A stretch of DNA of 64,000 nucleotides from Spongiibacter tropicus DSM 19543 (GTDB lineage Bacteria; Pseudomonadota; Gammaproteobacteria; Pseudomonadales; Spongiibacteraceae). Each line of letters starts with the position of its first letter. Positions within the stretch are counted from its first letter, which is position 1. The notes beneath the pieces were generated by a model that searched no databases, was not told the DNA's origin, and worked only from the letters and a program-made list of their open reading frames with translations. Shown here one piece after another: positions 29,940 through 39,477 of the stretch. Location of the stretch: positions 2,112,463-2,176,462 of the forward strand of contig NZ_ATUS01000001.1 of assembly GCF_000420325.1 (NCBI RefSeq). The letters are read 5' to 3'. The translations under genes and the position numbers were made by a program.

Positions 29940-32900
29940 GCGCATTACTCAGCCCTCCCGATCAGCTCCAGCGTGAACAGGCGGTGGAGCCGACGCGCTC
30001 GGTATTACTGAGCGCCCCGGCAGGTTCGGGGAAGACCGGCGTGCTGCTGCTGCGCTATCTGCGTTGCCTGCTGTGTGTTGAGCGCCCTGAGCATGTGGTG
30101 GCGATTACGTTTACCAACAAAGCGGCGGGTGAAATCAAAGAGCGGGTGATGGGCGCCCTGCAATCGGCGGAATCCATGCCGATCAACAGCGTGTTTGATC
30201 GCGATATCCGCGAGGCGGTGCTGGCCGTGCGTGAGCATCAGGCGCGGCTCAACTGGAATCTGCTGGAAAACAGTGCGCGATTGCGCATCGCCACCTTCGA
30301 CAGCTTTTGTGGAAGTCTGGTGCGGCGGCTGCCGCTGTTGTCGGGGCTGGGCGCGGCGGCACCGGTCAGCGATAGCGAAGCCCTGTATCGGGAGGCGATT
30401 CTGGAGCTGTTTCGCCAGCTCGATGAGCCCAGTTGCCCACCCCCGCTGCGCGAGGCACTGGAAAGCTTGCTGCGCTACGGCAGCAACCGCATCGAAACTT
30501 TACAGCCGCTGTTGTCGGCGCTGCTCGCCAAGCGCGACCAGTGGCAGGAAGATATTCTCGGTGCCGATCTGGACGTGATGGATGCGGCACTGACGGCGCT
30601 GGTCAGCGAGGCCTTCCACGTACACTGGTCGCGTTTGCAGGCCTTTGGTGTTGAGGAATTATTTGCCGCGTACCGCGACTCTTCCGGCGTCTGCGACGAC
30701 CACGGCTGGGCGGCGGAACTGCCTGTGCCTGAGCAGGTGACGGTCGAGGATTTACCCCTGTTGTCGGCGATAGGCCGAAGTATCTGTAACAACAACGGTC
30801 AGCTCTATAAGCCGGGCTCCGTGCAACACGCCAAGTTCAAGAAAGGCCAGCCGGGCACGGAGCAGGCCAAAGACTGGCTGAAGCGCGCGCAGGACGATGA
30901 CCCCGATGCCATCGCCGCTGACTGGCAGGCGCTCGCCGTGCTGCCGCCGCCGGTATTGCCTGAGGGTTCCCGCGAGCTGGTCGGCCACTTCTGTATCGCG
31001 CTGCGCTATCTGCTGGCGCATTTGCGGCTGGTGTTTGAACAGCGCGGCGGTGTCGACTTTGGCGAAATTGCTCTGCGCGCTATTCATGCTCTGCGCGCCG
31101 AGAGCGGCGGTGAAGTCAGTGAGGCGATGCTGCTGGAAGATCGCATTGAGCACATTCTCGTGGATGAGATGCAGGATACCTCGGTTAGCCAGATCGAGCT
31201 GCTCAAGGCCTTGTGTCAGGATTGGACGCCGGATGATCACCGCTCGGTGTTTTTCTGCGGGGACTTGCAGCAATCCATTTACGCCTTCCGGGGCAGCCTC
31301 GTGAGCCTGTTCGATGAGCTGAGGCAGTCAGCGGGGTTTGCGGGCAAGGCCCTGAGCCTGTTGCAGTTACGTGCCAACTTCCGCTCCTCGCCCACTCTGG
31401 TCAACTGGGTCAACGATTGTTTCCGGGGCCTGTTTGCCGAGCGTGACAGTGCCTATGTGGAGGCCCTGCCCCAGCGGCAGAACATCGGTCGGGTGCAGGT
31501 CCATCCCATTGCCATGGCGAAAGGGGTCGATGCCGCGGGCAGCGCCGCCCAGCGCGAGGCGGAGGCGGTGGTTGCCATTATCCAGCGCGCACAGCAGGAA
31601 AATCCCGCCGCGAGTATCGCCATTCTGGTGCGCAGCCGCCGTCATCTGCGACAGATTACCCCGGCGCTCAAGGCCGCCAATATTGCGTTTTCCGGGCAGG
31701 ATATCGACAGTCTCACCGAGCTGCCGGCAGTGATGGATGTGTTGTCGATGTTGCGGGCGCTCTGGCACGAGGCCGATGACGTGGCCTGGTCCGGCCTGCT
31801 GCGGGCGCCCTTTGTGGGACTGAGTTGGGACGATCTGCTCAGCCTGCGTGAAACCGGATTACCGCTGCGCGAAGCGCTGTTCAAGGTGGAGTTGCACCGT
31901 TCTCTGAGCGAGGAGGGGCGACAGGCCTGTGACCACCTGGTTGAGGCGCTGAACTGGCTTGATGCCCGCCCTGAAAGTCGGGATCTGCGCTGGGCGCTGC
32001 GCAGTCTCTGGCACCGGCTGGGTGGTCCGGCCTGTATCGAAGCCCATCAGCAGGCGGATATTGACCGGGTGCTGTCCGTGCTGGATGAGCACGCGCCGTC
32101 GGGTGTGCTGGAAGATATCGCGGCGCTGGAAGCGGCACTGTCGAGGCTCTACGCCGCGCCCCCAAGCAGTACGGTTGAATTGATGACGATCCACAAATCC
32201 AAGGGGCTGGAATTCGATGTGGTGATTCTGCCGGGGTTGGGCAATCGCGGTCGCAACGACGATCGCCCGCTGCTGGCCTGGCAGCGGCTGCAACAGCATA
32301 TGCTGTTCGGCCCCAAGCCCCAGCGCAGTGGTGGCGATGAACAGCGTCTGTACGACTATCTTTGCGGCGTGCAAAAGCAGGCGCTGAGCGAAGAGTTGGA
32401 TCGCCTGCTCTATGTGGCCCTGACTCGCGCCAAAGGTGAGCTGCATCTGTTTGCTGTGGCGAAAATGAATAGCAAAGACGACCTCAAGCCGGACGCGGGA
32501 AGTTTTCTTGAGCGATTGTGGCCGGTCGTGGCGCCGGACTTTGAAGCGGCAGAGTTGCTTGATGAGAGCGATGCAGAAGCGCCGATGCGGGTGCCGCTGG
32601 CGCCGCGTCTGCGCGGGTTTTCGGCAACGCTGAATCCGCTATGGCAGCCTCTGCTGACTGAGGAGTCGGCCCTCCAAAGGGTACAGCGACAGTCGGAAAA
32701 CGCAGTGCTGGAGGACAATATTGAAGAGCGGGCAGTGGGGATTGTCTACCATGAATTGATGGAACGCCTCGGCCGCCAACAGGGCAGCAAACGCCTGATT
32801 GAAGACCGCGCCCGGCTGGAAGGGGCGCTGCGTCAGCGCCTGCGACACCACTGTCATCCGGAGCCCGGACTGGAGGCCAGCCTGGCGAGGGTGCTGAGGC

Positions 32901-33259
32901 TGCTGGACAACACTCTGGACTGTGAGCAAGGGCAGTGGATCTTGCGCAGCTACGACTGGCAGGCCAGTGAACAGACTATTCGCCGACGTATGGGCGGACA
33001 GTGGCAGACCCTGATCCTCGACCGGGCCTTTGTCGATCCGGCAGAGGGGCAGCCGCGCTGCTGGATTGTGGATTACAAAACGGCCGAAGCCAAAGGAGCG
33101 CTGGAGGACTTTTTCGCTCAGCAGGTCGAGCGCTATGCAAATAAAATGCAGATTTACCGGGAGGCTTTGCGGGCAACTGGGTTAGAATATCCGATTTCTG
33201 CGGCGCTGTATTTTCCCGCTCATCAGCGCCTGTTATGTCTGGATGATATTAATGGTTAA
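29936..33259 (+). CDS. AddA/RecB-like UvrD-family helicase-nuclease
   Basis: A 1107-residue superfamily 1A helicase. Walker A is APAGSGKT (27-34), motif Ia ITFTNKAAGEIKERV, motif II ILVDEMQDTS, motif III FFCGDLQQSIYAFRGS, motif V MTIHKSKGLEFDVVILPGLG and motif VI LLYVALTRAKGELHLF. The C-terminus has a second RecB-type nuclease site (CWIVDYKTAEAKG ... QVERYANKMQIYREAL). With its AddB-like partner it forms a two-subunit, two-nuclease machine like AddAB, for resecting double-strand ends toward a recombination hotspot. A RecBCD set elsewhere in the genome cannot be excluded. Confidence 0.84.
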   Translation: MSALLSPPDQLQREQAVEPTRSVLLSAPAGSGKTGVLLLRYLRCLLCVERPEHVVAITFTNKAAGEIKERVMGALQSAESMPINSVFDRDIREAVLAVREHQARLNWNLLENSARLRIATFDSFCGSLVRRLPLLSGLGAAAPVSDSEALYREAILELFRQLDEPSCPPPLREALESLLRYGSNRIETLQPLLSALLAKRDQWQEDILGADLDVMDAALTALVSEAFHVHWSRLQAFGVEELFAAYRDSSGVCDDHGWAAELPVPEQVTVEDLPLLSAIGRSICNNNGQLYKPGSVQHAKFKKGQPGTEQAKDWLKRAQDDDPDAIAADWQALAVLPPPVLPEGSRELVGHFCIALRYLLAHLRLVFEQRGGVDFGEIALRAIHALRAESGGEVSEAMLLEDRIEHILVDEMQDTSVSQIELLKALCQDWTPDDHRSVFFCGDLQQSIYAFRGSLVSLFDELRQSAGFAGKALSLLQLRANFRSSPTLVNWVNDCFRGLFAERDSAYVEALPQRQNIGRVQVHPIAMAKGVDAAGSAAQREAEAVVAIIQRAQQENPAASIAILVRSRRHLRQITPALKAANIAFSGQDIDSLTELPAVMDVLSMLRALWHEADDVAWSGLLRAPFVGLSWDDLLSLRETGLPLREALFKVELHRSLSEEGRQACDHLVEALNWLDARPESRDLRWALRSLWHRLGGPACIEAHQQADIDRVLSVLDEHAPSGVLEDIAALEAALSRLYAAPPSSTVELMTIHKSKGLEFDVVILPGLGNRGRNDDRPLLAWQRLQQHMLFGPKPQRSGGDEQRLYDYLCGVQKQALSEELDRLLYVALTRAKGELHLFAVAKMNSKDDLKPDAGSFLERLWPVVAPDFEAAELLDESDAEAPMRVPLAPRLRGFSATLNPLWQPLLTEESALQRVQRQSENAVLEDNIEERAVGIVYHELMERLGRQQGSKRLIEDRARLEGALRQRLRHHCHPEPGLEASLARVLRLLDNTLDCEQGQWILRSYDWQASEQTIRRRMGGQWQTLILDRAFVDPAEGQPRCWIVDYKTAEAKGALEDFFAQQVERYANKMQIYREALRATGLEYPISAALYFPAHQRLLCLDDING

Positions 33260-33866
33260 GCGTCTACTTCGCGGCGCCAGCGCTGCGATGGCCCTCCTGG
33301 TGTTGGCCCCTCTTACCGCCTGCGTGGGCGTGGGTGACCACGCCGACAAACGCTTGCAGGCGCGGCCTATGCCGGTCAGCACGCTCGCTGATCATGCCCC
33401 GGTACTGAGTGAGCCGAGTGTGGAAATCGACACCGGTCTGTCAAAGGCCCAGGCCCGCCGGGCACTGTTGGGTAAATGGTACGGCATCAATGAAACTGGC
33501 AGCGGTGTGCGCAAGGAATGGCTGGTAGAGCGCGCGGCCGATGGTACCTATCGCACGGATTTCCGCAGCACCTCGCCCGATGGCAAAATCAGCAGCCAGT
33601 CCGAGGTGGGTTTTTGGGGGCTGTCTGGCGACGTGTACTTCCGTATTTTCCGCGGCTGGGTCATGGTGGACGGCATGAAGCCCGCCGACCCGACCGACCC
33701 CGGTCACTACGATGCCTACCGTATTGAGCTGCTCAATAGCGCGCATATGCGCTATCGCCATCTCGACCACGACCGGGTGTATACCATGAAGAAAATGCCC
33801 GACAGTTTCCGCTTGCCGGTGGTGCTGGAAAGCCGGGAAGAAGCCCCGCTGAAGTTCGAATTCTGA
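33252..33866 (+). CDS. Predicted lipoprotein of unknown function
   Basis: A 204-residue protein with a lipoprotein signal peptide ending [10 protein letters not shown], where Cys would be acylated. The mature part has a short disordered stretch, then a compact domain beginning [15 protein letters not shown] and with [23 protein letters not shown] and a later [12 protein letters not shown], a pattern resembling small beta-barrel lipocalin-like folds. The ATG at 33252 lies inside the helicase gene end (8-base overlap) and gives a proper signal; an ATG three codons earlier is possible. Translational coupling to a DNA repair gene is probably incidental. Confidence 0.7.
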   Translation: MVKRLLRGASAAMALLVLAPLTACVGVGDHADKRLQARPMPVSTLADHAPVLSEPSVEIDTGLSKAQARRALLGKWYGINETGSGVRKEWLVERAADGTYRTDFRSTSPDGKISSQSEVGFWGLSGDVYFRIFRGWVMVDGMKPADPTDPGHYDAYRIELLNSAHMRYRHLDHDRVYTMKKMPDSFRLPVVLESREEAPLKFEF

Positions 33867-33951
33867 GTGGGGACGCGGCCTTGGCGAGGCCCGCTGTGAC
33901 AGGCTAAAATCGCCACCCTTTAATTTCTTGTATGAACGGCGGAGCCAGGTA

Positions 33952-34677
33952 ATGGGCAGAGCGTATCAGAACCGTAAAGATTCCATGGCCAAAACGGCCG
34001 CGGCAAAAACCAAGGTCTACAGCAAATACGGTCGCGAGATCTACGTGGTCGCCAAATCCGGCGGCGCTGACCCCGATGGTAACCTGGCCCTGCGCAGTCT
34101 GATGGATCGCGCCAAGAAAGATCAGGTGCCCAGCCATGTCATTAAAAACGCACTCGACAAAGCCCAGGGCGGTGCCGGTGAGGACTTCTCTCCTGCGCGC
34201 TACGAGGGCTTTGGCCCCGGCAACTGCATGGTGATTGTGGACTGCCTGACCGACAACCCCAACCGTACTTTTGGCGATGTGCGTCTGGCCTTCACTAAGA
34301 CCAAGTGCAAAATCGGTACCCCCGGCAGTGTCAGTCACATGTTTGACCACTCCGCCATTTTCGTCTTTGACGGCGATGATGAAGAGGCAGTACTGGAAGC
34401 CTTGATGGAAGCCGATGTCGATGTCAGCGATATCGAGTGTGAAGACGGAAAAATTACGGTGTTTGCGCCCAATACCGATTTCTTCAAGGCCAAGCAGGCT
34501 CTGCAGGAAGCCTTTGAGGGCATCGATTTCGATGTCGAAGAAATTCAGTTCATTCCCCAGAACACCGCGCCAATCAGCGCTGATGACCTGCCGATGTTCG
34601 AGAAATTCATGGACATGCTCAACGAGCTGGACGACGTACAGAACGTCTATCACAGCGCTGAGTTGCCGGAAGACTGA
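33952..34677 (+). CDS. YebC/TACO1 family protein, YeeN type
   Basis: A 241-residue protein of the YebC family. [38 protein letters not shown] and [24 protein letters not shown] place it with E. coli YeeN rather than with YebC next to ruvC. Family members act as transcription factors or, as shown for some, relieve ribosome stalling at proline-rich stretches. The start at 33952 fits the family N-terminus; an ATG at 33928 is upstream. It converges with nsrR, the stop codons abutting. Confidence 0.85.
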   Translation: MGRAYQNRKDSMAKTAAAKTKVYSKYGREIYVVAKSGGADPDGNLALRSLMDRAKKDQVPSHVIKNALDKAQGGAGEDFSPARYEGFGPGNCMVIVDCLTDNPNRTFGDVRLAFTKTKCKIGTPGSVSHMFDHSAIFVFDGDDEEAVLEALMEADVDVSDIECEDGKITVFAPNTDFFKAKQALQEAFEGIDFDVEEIQFIPQNTAPISADDLPMFEKFMDMLNELDDVQNVYHSAELPED

Positions 34678-35100
34678 TCAGCCCCCGATGCGCAGTACCT
34701 GCAGCTCGCCGCCAGCTATGTCGGCGAGACTGTAGGGTGCCAGACTCTCCAGATAGGCGCGCACCGCGCCGTCCAGCAGCCCCTTCAGGCGGCAGCCATT
34801 AAGAATGCGGCAGGGCTGTTCCGCGCAGTTGATCGGTCGCAGCGTGGTTTCAAATTCCTTCACAATCTCAAGCAGGGAAATGTCACTTGCCGGTTTGGCG
34901 AGGCGTATGCCGCCCCCTTTCCCGCGCAGGGCTTCCACGTCACCGCGGCGCACCAGACGCATCACCACCTTTGATACGTGGTTGGGGGATACCTCGAAAA
35001 AATCGCAGATCTGCTGAATACTGACCCGCTCGCCCGCCGGTTGCTCGGCCAGAAAGATCAGTGTGCGGAAGGCATAGTCCGTCTGTTTACTCAGCTTCAT
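34678..35100 (-). CDS. nsrR: Nitric oxide-sensing Rrf2 repressor NsrR
   Basis: A 140-residue Rrf2-family regulator with N-terminal winged helix (MKLSKQTDYAFRTLIFLAEQP; ICDFFEVSPNHVSKVVMRLVRRG). The cluster-binding cysteines are at 92, 97 and 103 (C-x4-C-x5-C), the NsrR spacing rather than that of IscR. NO destroys the iron-sulfur cluster and derepresses NO-defence genes. It is divergent from a truncated hemoglobin, with an NsrR-like operator between them. Confidence 0.9.
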   Translation of the reverse strand: MKLSKQTDYAFRTLIFLAEQPAGERVSIQQICDFFEVSPNHVSKVVMRLVRRGDVEALRGKGGGIRLAKPASDISLLEIVKEFETTLRPINCAEQPCRILNGCRLKGLLDGAVRAYLESLAPYSLADIAGGELQVLRIGG

Positions 35101-35151
35101 CTTTTACCTATTTACATCGGTTTTCATCGAAGACATTATAAGCACACATAA

Positions 35152-35172
35152 ACATGCAAAATAAATGCATCT
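35152..35172 (+). promoter_or_regulatory. NsrR-like operator before the truncated hemoglobin
   Basis: The right half AAATGCATCT matches the known NsrR consensus half-site (AAATGCATCT(T)) perfectly. The left half ACATGCAAAA matches its mirror AGATGCATTT at six of ten positions, with one base between. It lies 20-40 bases before the hemoglobin ATG and 52-72 before the nsrR ATG, so it could control both. Confidence 0.55.
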
Positions 35173-35191
35173 ATTAGAGAGAGGAAAAGTG

Positions 35192-35548
35192 ATGACAACA
35201 CTGTACGAGCGTTTGGGTGGTGAAGCGGCGGTTGATAAGGCGGTCGATATCTTTTATGACAAAGTGCTGGCTGACGAGCGCATCCGCGACTATTTCGAGA
35301 ATATCGACATGGTCGCGCAGGCCAGAAAGCAGAAAGCGTTTCTGACGATGGTATTCGGTGGTCCCAATGACTACAGCGGCCAGGATATGCGCAATGCCCA
35401 CGCCCATCTGGCATTGGGAGACGAGCACTTCGATGCGGTAGTGGAAGACCTGGCGGCAACGCTGAAGGAGCTGGGCGCTGCCGACTCGGACATTGCCGAG
35501 GTGGCGGGTATTGCTGAGAGTGTACGGGGTGATGTGCTCAATCGCTGA
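35192..35548 (+). CDS. Group I truncated hemoglobin
   Basis: A 118-residue 2-on-2 globin (trHbN/GlbN type). MTTLYERLGGEAAVDKAVDIFYDKVLAD is the group I N-terminus with Tyr22 at the B10 distal position, and MRNAHAHLALGDEHFDAVVEDL holds the proximal His70. GlbN proteins bind O2 and NO and can dioxygenate NO to nitrate. The neighbouring nsrR and operator suggest NO detoxification. The start at 35192 has GAGGAAAA before it; an ATG at 35165 overlaps the operator and is less likely. Confidence 0.9.
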   Translation: MTTLYERLGGEAAVDKAVDIFYDKVLADERIRDYFENIDMVAQARKQKAFLTMVFGGPNDYSGQDMRNAHAHLALGDEHFDAVVEDLAATLKELGAADSDIAEVAGIAESVRGDVLNR

Positions 35549-35550
35549 GC

Positions 35551-36294
35551 TTACAGCATCAGACTGCGGCCGCCGTCCACGGCAATGATCTGCCCGGTCA
35601 CGTAGCTGTCTTCTCGCAGCAGGAAACGGACGGTGGCGGCGATTTCCGCCGCGCCGCCCCAGCGCTGCAAGGGCACGCGCTCGCGAACATTCTTCGCTTC
35701 CTCTTCACCAAAGGCATCGCTCGCCACGGGTGGCAGAATCGCCCCCGGTGCAATCCCGTTCACCCTCACCTCGGGTGCCATTTCAACGGCCAGTGAGCGG
35801 GTCATCATTGCCAGTGCTGCTTTGGCCATGCTGTACACCGGGTGCTGTGGCAGTGGCCGTTCCCCGTAGATATCGACCAGATTCACAATTGCGCCACGCT
35901 GCTCTGCCAGTGCTGGATAGAGGGCCTGACTCAGAAAGAACGCGCCTTTGACATTGCTGTTCATCAGGCTGTCCCAGTCGGCGTCAGTCACGGTGCCCAG
36001 TGGAGTGGGATAGAAGCCGGAGGCATTGTTGATCAGTGCGTCGATACGTCCCCAGGTGTCGAGTGCTGCGGCGGCCAGCGTTTCGGCGGCGCCGCGTTCC
36101 TCGAGGTCGGCATACAATACCGCTGCAGAGTTTGCCCGCCGGGCATTGAGCTCATCGCACAGAGACTGCGCGGCGTCGTTATGACGTCGGCAATGCACAA
36201 TCACCTGATACGACTGGGCATGCAGCTGCCGACTGATCTCGGCGCCAATGCGCTGACTGCCGCCGGTGACCAGAGCAACGGGAAGCTGAGACAT
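35551..36294 (-). CDS. Pteridine reductase (FolM-like SDR)
   Basis: A 247-residue short-chain reductase. VTGGSQRIGAEISRQL has Arg in the TGxxxRxG loop, the mark of pteridine reductases, and NNASGFYPTPLGTVTDADWD is also typical. The catalytic Tyr and Lys are in YSMAKAAL. Such enzymes reduce dihydrobiopterin or dihydrofolate with NADPH. The ATG at 36294 gives the family N-terminus MSQLPVALVTGG; the frame is open for 58 codons upstream without similarity. It is convergent with the globin gene. Confidence 0.85.
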   Translation of the reverse strand: MSQLPVALVTGGSQRIGAEISRQLHAQSYQVIVHCRRHNDAAQSLCDELNARRANSAAVLYADLEERGAAETLAAAALDTWGRIDALINNASGFYPTPLGTVTDADWDSLMNSNVKGAFFLSQALYPALAEQRGAIVNLVDIYGERPLPQHPVYSMAKAALAMMTRSLAVEMAPEVRVNGIAPGAILPPVASDAFGEEEAKNVRERVPLQRWGGAAEIAATVRFLLREDSYVTGQIIAVDGGRSLML

Positions 36295-36433
36295 GGGAAC
36301 TCCAGAAAGATGGTAAGCGGGGATTATCGCAGGGGAGGCGCGCTGGCAAAAGCCGTGAGCGCGATACGGCCTCACTGTTCTCCGCGAACTTGATAAAATG
36401 CCTGCCCAGGCATCACTGAAGACGGAACTGAGT

Positions 36434-36904
36434 ATGACCCCCGCTGTAGACATGGCCAAACGCGCCAAGATCGCCTTTACGCTTCACGACTATGATCACG
36501 ACCCGGGCAGTAGTGCCTATGGCATGGAGGCGGTAGAGAAACTGGGGCTGAATCCCGATGAGGTCTTCAAAACGCTGGTGGCGGAATTGCAGGGCGGCGA
36601 GCTGGTGGTGGCTGTCGTGCCGGTCTCGTCGATGCTTAACCTCAAGGCACTGGCCAAAGCCGCGGGGGCGAAGAAAGCGGCGATGGCGGATGCACCAGCG
36701 GTTTCGCGCAGCAGCGGCTATGTGCTGGGCGGTGTCAGCCCGCTGGGCCAGAAGCGGGCGCTCCGCACATTTATTGACAGCAGTGCAGAGCGCCTGTCTG
36801 TCATGTATGTCAGTGCTGGACGACGGGGCTTGGAAATTGCTCTCTCGCCGCAGGATTTGCAGGGCCTGACCCGTGCCGGGTTTGCGCCGCTTGCACAGGA
36901 GTAG
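36434..36904 (+). CDS. ybaK: Cys-tRNA(Pro)/Cys-tRNA(Cys) deacylase YbaK
   Basis: A 156-residue YbaK/EbsC protein that hydrolyses mischarged Cys-tRNA(Pro). MTPAVDMAKRAKIAFTLHDYDHDPGSSAYGMEAVEKLGL is the N-terminus, VFKTLVAEL carries the catalytic-lysine region, and SGYVLGGVSPLGQKRALRTFID is the signature loop. The start at 36434 is preferred over 36398 on similarity. It is divergent from the pteridine reductase and convergent with argE. Confidence 0.93.
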   Translation: MTPAVDMAKRAKIAFTLHDYDHDPGSSAYGMEAVEKLGLNPDEVFKTLVAELQGGELVVAVVPVSSMLNLKALAKAAGAKKAAMADAPAVSRSSGYVLGGVSPLGQKRALRTFIDSSAERLSVMYVSAGRRGLEIALSPQDLQGLTRAGFAPLAQE

Positions 36905-36911
36905 TCAGCGG

Positions 36912-38066
36912 CTATTTTGCATCAAGGCAGAGGCGCTGGATCAGTTTGCGCAGCAGTTCCACGCCCGGCTCTATCTGGTCCAGGGCCATAAACTCATCCG
37001 GTTGGTGGGCCTGATCAATCGATCCGGGACCCATCACCAGTGTTTGCATCCCCAGCTTTTGGAAGAAGGGCGCCTCGGTAGCGAAGTTAACGGTGCGCGA
37101 GCGTTTGCCGCTAAGCTGTTCGGAGACCTTCACCAGCTCAGAATCTTCAGCTTGCTCGTACGCCTCAACACCGCCAATCAGTGAGCGCAGGCCGATATTG
37201 ATGCGGCGGCGTTCGGCGATGGGCTGCAGGCGTTGCTCTATTTGTTGGCGCACTGCATCGGTTTCCATGCCCGGCACGGCGCGAATGTCGAAGTGCAATT
37301 CACACTGGCCGCAGATGCGGTTTGGGTTATCACCCCCGTGGATGCAACCGAGGTTGAGCGTGGGGCTGGGAATGTCGAAGCCGGGGTGGTGATAGCGGGC
37401 TTGCAGCTCGCCGCGCAGCCCCATCAGTTCGCCGATCACCTCATGCATCGCTTCCAGTGCACTGTTGCCCAGTGCCGGGTTTGAGCTGTGGCCGCTGCGC
37501 CCGGTAATGGTAATGGCTTCCATAATGATGCCCTTGTGGGCTCGCACCGGTTGCAGGCCGGTGGGTTCGCCGACAATGGCGTAGCGGGCACCGAGCACGT
37601 CAGCCTGCACCAGCGCCCTCGCTCCGTCCATGCTGCTCTCTTCGTCGGCGGTGGCAAGAATAATCAGCGGAGCGTTGAACGGCTGGTCGAGCAAGTTGCT
37701 GACGGCCTCAATGACCAGCGCGAAAAAACCTTTCATGTCGGCAGTCCCCAGACCGTAAAAACGCTGGTCTCGCTCAGTCAGAGCAAAGGGGTCGGACTGC
37801 CAGCGGCTGTCGTCAAAGGGCACGGTATCGGTGTGTCCGGCCAAGACCAGCCCGCCATCACCGCGTCCGTAGGTCGCGATTAAATTGGCTTTGTCGGGGT
37901 TGGCCAGCGGGGTGATGCGCACGCTGAAGCCCAGTGCTTCCAGCCAGTTGCCGAGCTGCTCAACCACTCGTCGGTTACCCATGTCCCAGCGTGGGCTGGT
38001 GGCGCTGACAGAGGGAATGGCGATGAGCTCACGCATCATCTCAACAAGTTTGGGGTGCTGCTTCAT
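36912..38066 (-). CDS. argE: Acetylornithine deacetylase
   Basis: A 384-residue M20 metallohydrolase. LAGHTDTVPFDD carries the first zinc ligand and the catalytic Asp, GLGTADMKGFFAL the bridging Asp, and ATADEESSMDGARAL the Glu-Glu pair. VGEPTGLQPVRAHKG and the final MGPGSIDQAHQPDEF complete the site. It removes acetate from N-acetylornithine in the linear arginine pathway, agreeing with argB at 20 kb. It lies 112 bases downstream of the phosphate transporter gene. Confidence 0.93.
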   Translation of the reverse strand: MKQHPKLVEMMRELIAIPSVSATSPRWDMGNRRVVEQLGNWLEALGFSVRITPLANPDKANLIATYGRGDGGLVLAGHTDTVPFDDSRWQSDPFALTERDQRFYGLGTADMKGFFALVIEAVSNLLDQPFNAPLIILATADEESSMDGARALVQADVLGARYAIVGEPTGLQPVRAHKGIIMEAITITGRSGHSSNPALGNSALEAMHEVIGELMGLRGELQARYHHPGFDIPSPTLNLGCIHGGDNPNRICGQCELHFDIRAVPGMETDAVRQQIEQRLQPIAERRRINIGLRSLIGGVEAYEQAEDSELVKVSEQLSGKRSRTVNFATEAPFFQKLGMQTLVMGPGSIDQAHQPDEFMALDQIEPGVELLRKLIQRLCLDAK

Positions 38067-38146
38067 GCTCGCCGCTCACAACAGGAGGAGGCCCTATTGT
38101 AGGCGTGAACGTGGGGAGAAAACAGACGGGAAGTAGGGGTAGAGCA

Positions 38147-38172
38147 AATGGGCGCCGCTCGGCGACGCCCAT
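38147..38172 (-). terminator. Candidate terminator after the PiT transporter gene
   Basis: Read on the minus strand, ATGGGCGTCG and CGGCGCCCAT pair with one mismatch around a short loop and run into ATTTGC. The T-tract is poor, so termination would be partial. Confidence 0.4.
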
Positions 38173-38178
38173 CTATAA

Positions 38179-39444
38179 TCAGCCCAGTGTGGCTTTGAAA
38201 ATGTAGAAGAAGACAATAGCCAGCCCCGCGCCTGCAGGCAGCGTAACGATCCACGACATGAAAATATTGCGGATAACGCTGAGGTTCAGTGCCGCAATGC
38301 CTCGCGCCAGACCTACACCCAGTACCGCACCGACCAGCGTGTGGGTGGTGGAGATCGGCAGACCGGTGGCCGAGGCGACGACGACGGTTGATGCCGCGCC
38401 CAGTTCGGCAGCAAAACCACGGCTGGGGGTCAGCTCGGTGATTTTGGTGCCGACGGTGGCGATGACTTTAAAGCCGTAAGTGGCCAGACCGAAGACGATA
38501 CCGCCCGCGCCCAGCAGCAGTACCCACCAGGGGAGCGCGGCTTTGGCGGCGATCTCGCCACCAGATTGCACCACGGCGACGACCGCAGCTACCGGGCCGA
38601 TGGCATTGGCAACATCGTTGGAGCCGTGGGCAAAGGCCATGGCGCAGGCAGTGAAGACCATCAATACCGCAAATACGCGCTCAACACTGGCAAAACGGGA
38701 CTGACCGGTCGGGTCGGGAACATCCTTGATACGATTGAGGAAGAATTGGCCGATCGCCGTGATCACGATACCTGCCAGCAACGCATAGAACAGGCTTTGT
38801 CCAAAGCTCAGTCCCAGGCCGACATGCTTCAGTCCCTTGACCATGGTGACCATGGAAATCATGAAACCGACGAGGAATAAATAGAACGGGATGTAGCGCT
38901 TGGCGGCTTCAAAGGGTTTTTCTGCACGGAGGATTAAACTCTGTGCGCTGATAAACAGACCAAAGGAAATCGTGCCCGCCAGTACCGGCGAGACCACCCA
39001 ACTGGCGACGATCTGTCCGACTTTAGGCCAAGCTACAGCGTCCATATCGATGCCTACGGCGGCAAAGCCGACCAGGGCGCCCACGATGGAGTGCGTCGTG
39101 GAGACCGGCCAGCCCATCAGGCTGGCAACGAACAGCCAGGTGCCCGCGGCCAGCAGGGCTGACAACATCCCGTAGACCAGCAGGTCGGGGTGGTCCGACA
39201 GGTAGTCGGGGTTGATGATGCCTTTGCGAATGGTGTCGGTAACTTCGCCGCCCGCCAGATAGGCGCCACAGAATTCGAAGAGCATGGCGATGAGAATCGC
39301 CTGTTTGATGGTCAGTGCCTTGGCACCTACCGATGTCCCCATGGCGTTGGCGACGTCGTTGGCGCCGACCCCCCATGCCATGAAGAAACCGAAAAGACAG
39401 GCAAGTAACAGCAGGAGCTGCCCGTGTTCAGCAATAATCGACAT
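38179..39444 (-). CDS. PiT family inorganic phosphate transporter
   Basis: A 421-residue inner-membrane protein with about ten to twelve helices. The duplicated family motif occurs as GANDVANAMGTSVGAKALT near residue 27 and GSNDVANAIGPVAAV near 277, and GLPISTTHTLVGA and GWPVSTTHSIVGA are the matching repeat elements. It imports metal phosphate with protons or sodium at low affinity. The partner PhoU-like protein is encoded 33 bases upstream on the same strand. Confidence 0.92.
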   Translation of the reverse strand: MSIIAEHGQLLLLLACLFGFFMAWGVGANDVANAMGTSVGAKALTIKQAILIAMLFEFCGAYLAGGEVTDTIRKGIINPDYLSDHPDLLVYGMLSALLAAGTWLFVASLMGWPVSTTHSIVGALVGFAAVGIDMDAVAWPKVGQIVASWVVSPVLAGTISFGLFISAQSLILRAEKPFEAAKRYIPFYLFLVGFMISMVTMVKGLKHVGLGLSFGQSLFYALLAGIVITAIGQFFLNRIKDVPDPTGQSRFASVERVFAVLMVFTACAMAFAHGSNDVANAIGPVAAVVAVVQSGGEIAAKAALPWWVLLLGAGGIVFGLATYGFKVIATVGTKITELTPSRGFAAELGAASTVVVASATGLPISTTHTLVGAVLGVGLARGIAALNLSVIRNIFMSWIVTLPAGAGLAIVFFYIFKATLG

Positions 39445-39477
39445 GTGTAATCCTTAAATTATGCGGGTTATCCCTGC

